A DNA stretch of 5,153 bases. Source: an uncultured Christensenellaceae bacterium. Lineage in GTDB: Bacteria > Bacillota > Clostridia > Christensenellales > MGBC116941. The stretch spans positions 16,073-21,225 of the forward strand of contig CAJUEF010000002.1 of assembly GCA_910585035.1 (NCBI GenBank), read 5' to 3'. This document shows, one piece after another, positions 4,533 through 5,153 of this stretch. Numbering within the stretch: the stretch's first letter is position 1; each line of letters starts with the position of its first letter. A program made the translations under genes and the position numbers. A model generated the notes under the pieces. It ran no database searches and was not told the DNA's origin. It was given only the letters and a program-made list of their open reading frames with translations.

Positions 4533-5153
4533 CTAATTATCTCTAGGTTCTCTTGGAGGTAAGTCAGTTCTAACCAGGTTAATTCTATTTTGATTGTCTA
4601 TGGCGTCAACCTTAACCTTTATAACATCACCGACATTCATAACATCAGTAACATTTTCAACACGTTTATTTGCCATCTTGGATATATGGAGCATACCGTC
4701 TTTTCCCGGAACAAGCTCAATAAAGGCCCCAAAGTTCATAATACGAACTACTTTGCCCTCAAATTCGTCACCCACTTCAATATCTTTTGCAATAGCCATA
4801 ATAAGCTTTTTAGCTTTTTCAATCATGTCCATATCGTCGCTGGCAACTAATACTCTTCCATCGTCTTCTATATCAATTTTAACCCCTGTCTCATCAATAA
4901 TCTTATTAATCATCTTGCCTGAAGGTCCGATAATTTCTCTGATTTTTTCCGGATTAACAGTAAAGTTCACGATTTTAGGGGCATACTTAGAAAGCTCTTT
5001 TCTAGGCTCGCTGATAACTTCAAGCATTTTGCCCAATATATGAAGCCTTGCGTCCAGTGCTTGAGCAAGGGCTCTTTCCAAAATAGCTTTATCAATTCCC
5101 GCAACCTTTATATCCATTTGAATAGCTGTTATGCCATCCTTGGTTCCTGCAAC
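4533..5153 (-). CDS. pnp: Polynucleotide phosphorylase (PNPase), C-terminal part; gene is cut by the window edge
   Basis: PNPase degrades RNA 3' to 5' using phosphate and releases nucleoside diphosphates; it acts in the cytoplasm as a trimer. The reading frame is open to the window end and gives 206 residues, starting VAGTKDGITAIQMDIKVAG, the hallmark end of the second RNase PH core. The core's catalytic aspartates lie just outside. The ATG at 5117 is an internal methionine, not the start. A KH domain follows at about fragment residues 60-122, with its GxxG loop as IIGPSGKMI (GPSG codons at 4928-4917). An S1 RNA-binding domain covers about residues 129-195 (VGDEFEGKVVRIMNFGAF, then DGMLHISKM). 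The protein ends soon after S1 with a short PPREPRDN tail. The stop is TAG. An intrinsic terminator begins 27 nt downstream, so pnp closes its own unit. Identity is very secure; only the missing 5' part limits the entry. Confidence 0.97.
   Translation of the reverse strand, partial: VAGTKDGITAIQMDIKVAGIDKAILERALAQALDARLHILGKMLEVISEPRKELSKYAPKIVNFTVNPEKIREIIGPSGKMINKIIDETGVKIDIEDDGRVLVASDDMDMIEKAKKLIMAIAKDIEVGDEFEGKVVRIMNFGAFIELVPGKDGMLHISKMANKRVENVTDVMNVGDVIKVKVDAIDNQNRINLVRTDLPPREPRDN

Noticed and set aside
4594..5043. 149-codon plus-strand frame opposite pnp
   Set aside because: It is low-complexity, rich in Ser, Ile and Thr, and exactly opposite the KH and S1 domains of PNPase. There is no evidence for a gene.
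1..5153. Defence system, mobile element, CRISPR or other novel accessory cassette
   Set aside because: Every stretch is explained by well-known housekeeping genes in tight array. There are no direct repeats, transposase, integrase or abrupt composition change.

Overview
The window is a compact stretch of an AT-rich, low-GC Gram-positive (Firmicutes) chromosome. It is most likely from the class Clostridia. This rests on the AT-rich sequence, strong AAGGAG-type Shine-Dalgarno (SD) sites, and a clostridial-style order of housekeeping genes: pnp, M16 protease, dUTPase, lysA, M50 protease, scpA, scpB. A narrower taxonomic call is not supported. Every gene lies on the minus strand, so transcription runs from high to low coordinates. 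I see no tRNA or rRNA gene, insertion sequence, CRISPR array, prophage or toxin-antitoxin pair.

Layout in transcription order: (1) 5153-4533 is the 3' part of pnp, encoding polynucleotide phosphorylase (end of the second RNase PH core, KH domain, S1 domain); its 5' part is outside the window. (2) 4532-4403 is the only sizeable intergenic region (130 bp). It holds the pnp intrinsic terminator and, overlapping its U-tract, a plausible sigma-A promoter for the next unit. (3) 4402-3140 encodes an M16 zinc peptidase of the YmxG/MlpA type. (4) 3128-2730 encodes a small all-alpha NTP pyrophosphatase resembling dimeric dUTPase, with a GTG start. (5) 2737-1433 is lysA, diaminopimelate decarboxylase. 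(6) 1414 (or 1417)-758 encodes a membrane M50 site-2-type protease. (7) 757-29 is scpA, and (8) 36-1 is the first 12 codons of scpB.

Genes 3 to 8 are packed with gaps of 0 to 18 nt or 8-nt overlaps and no terminator between them. They therefore look like one operon with translational coupling, read from the promoter near 4450. The operon combines nucleotide-pool hygiene, the last step of lysine synthesis, two metalloproteases and the ScpAB part of the SMC condensin. The functions are not one pathway, but all are growth-linked. pnp is a separate or only partly connected unit upstream.

I found no previously undescribed system here. The points most worth a second look are the terminator/promoter overlap, the repeated ATGAATAA stop/start overlap, a perfect hairpin in the first codons of scpA, the start choice of the M50 gene, the dUTPase-like protein of the all-alpha class, and a lysA gene with no lysine riboswitch nearby.
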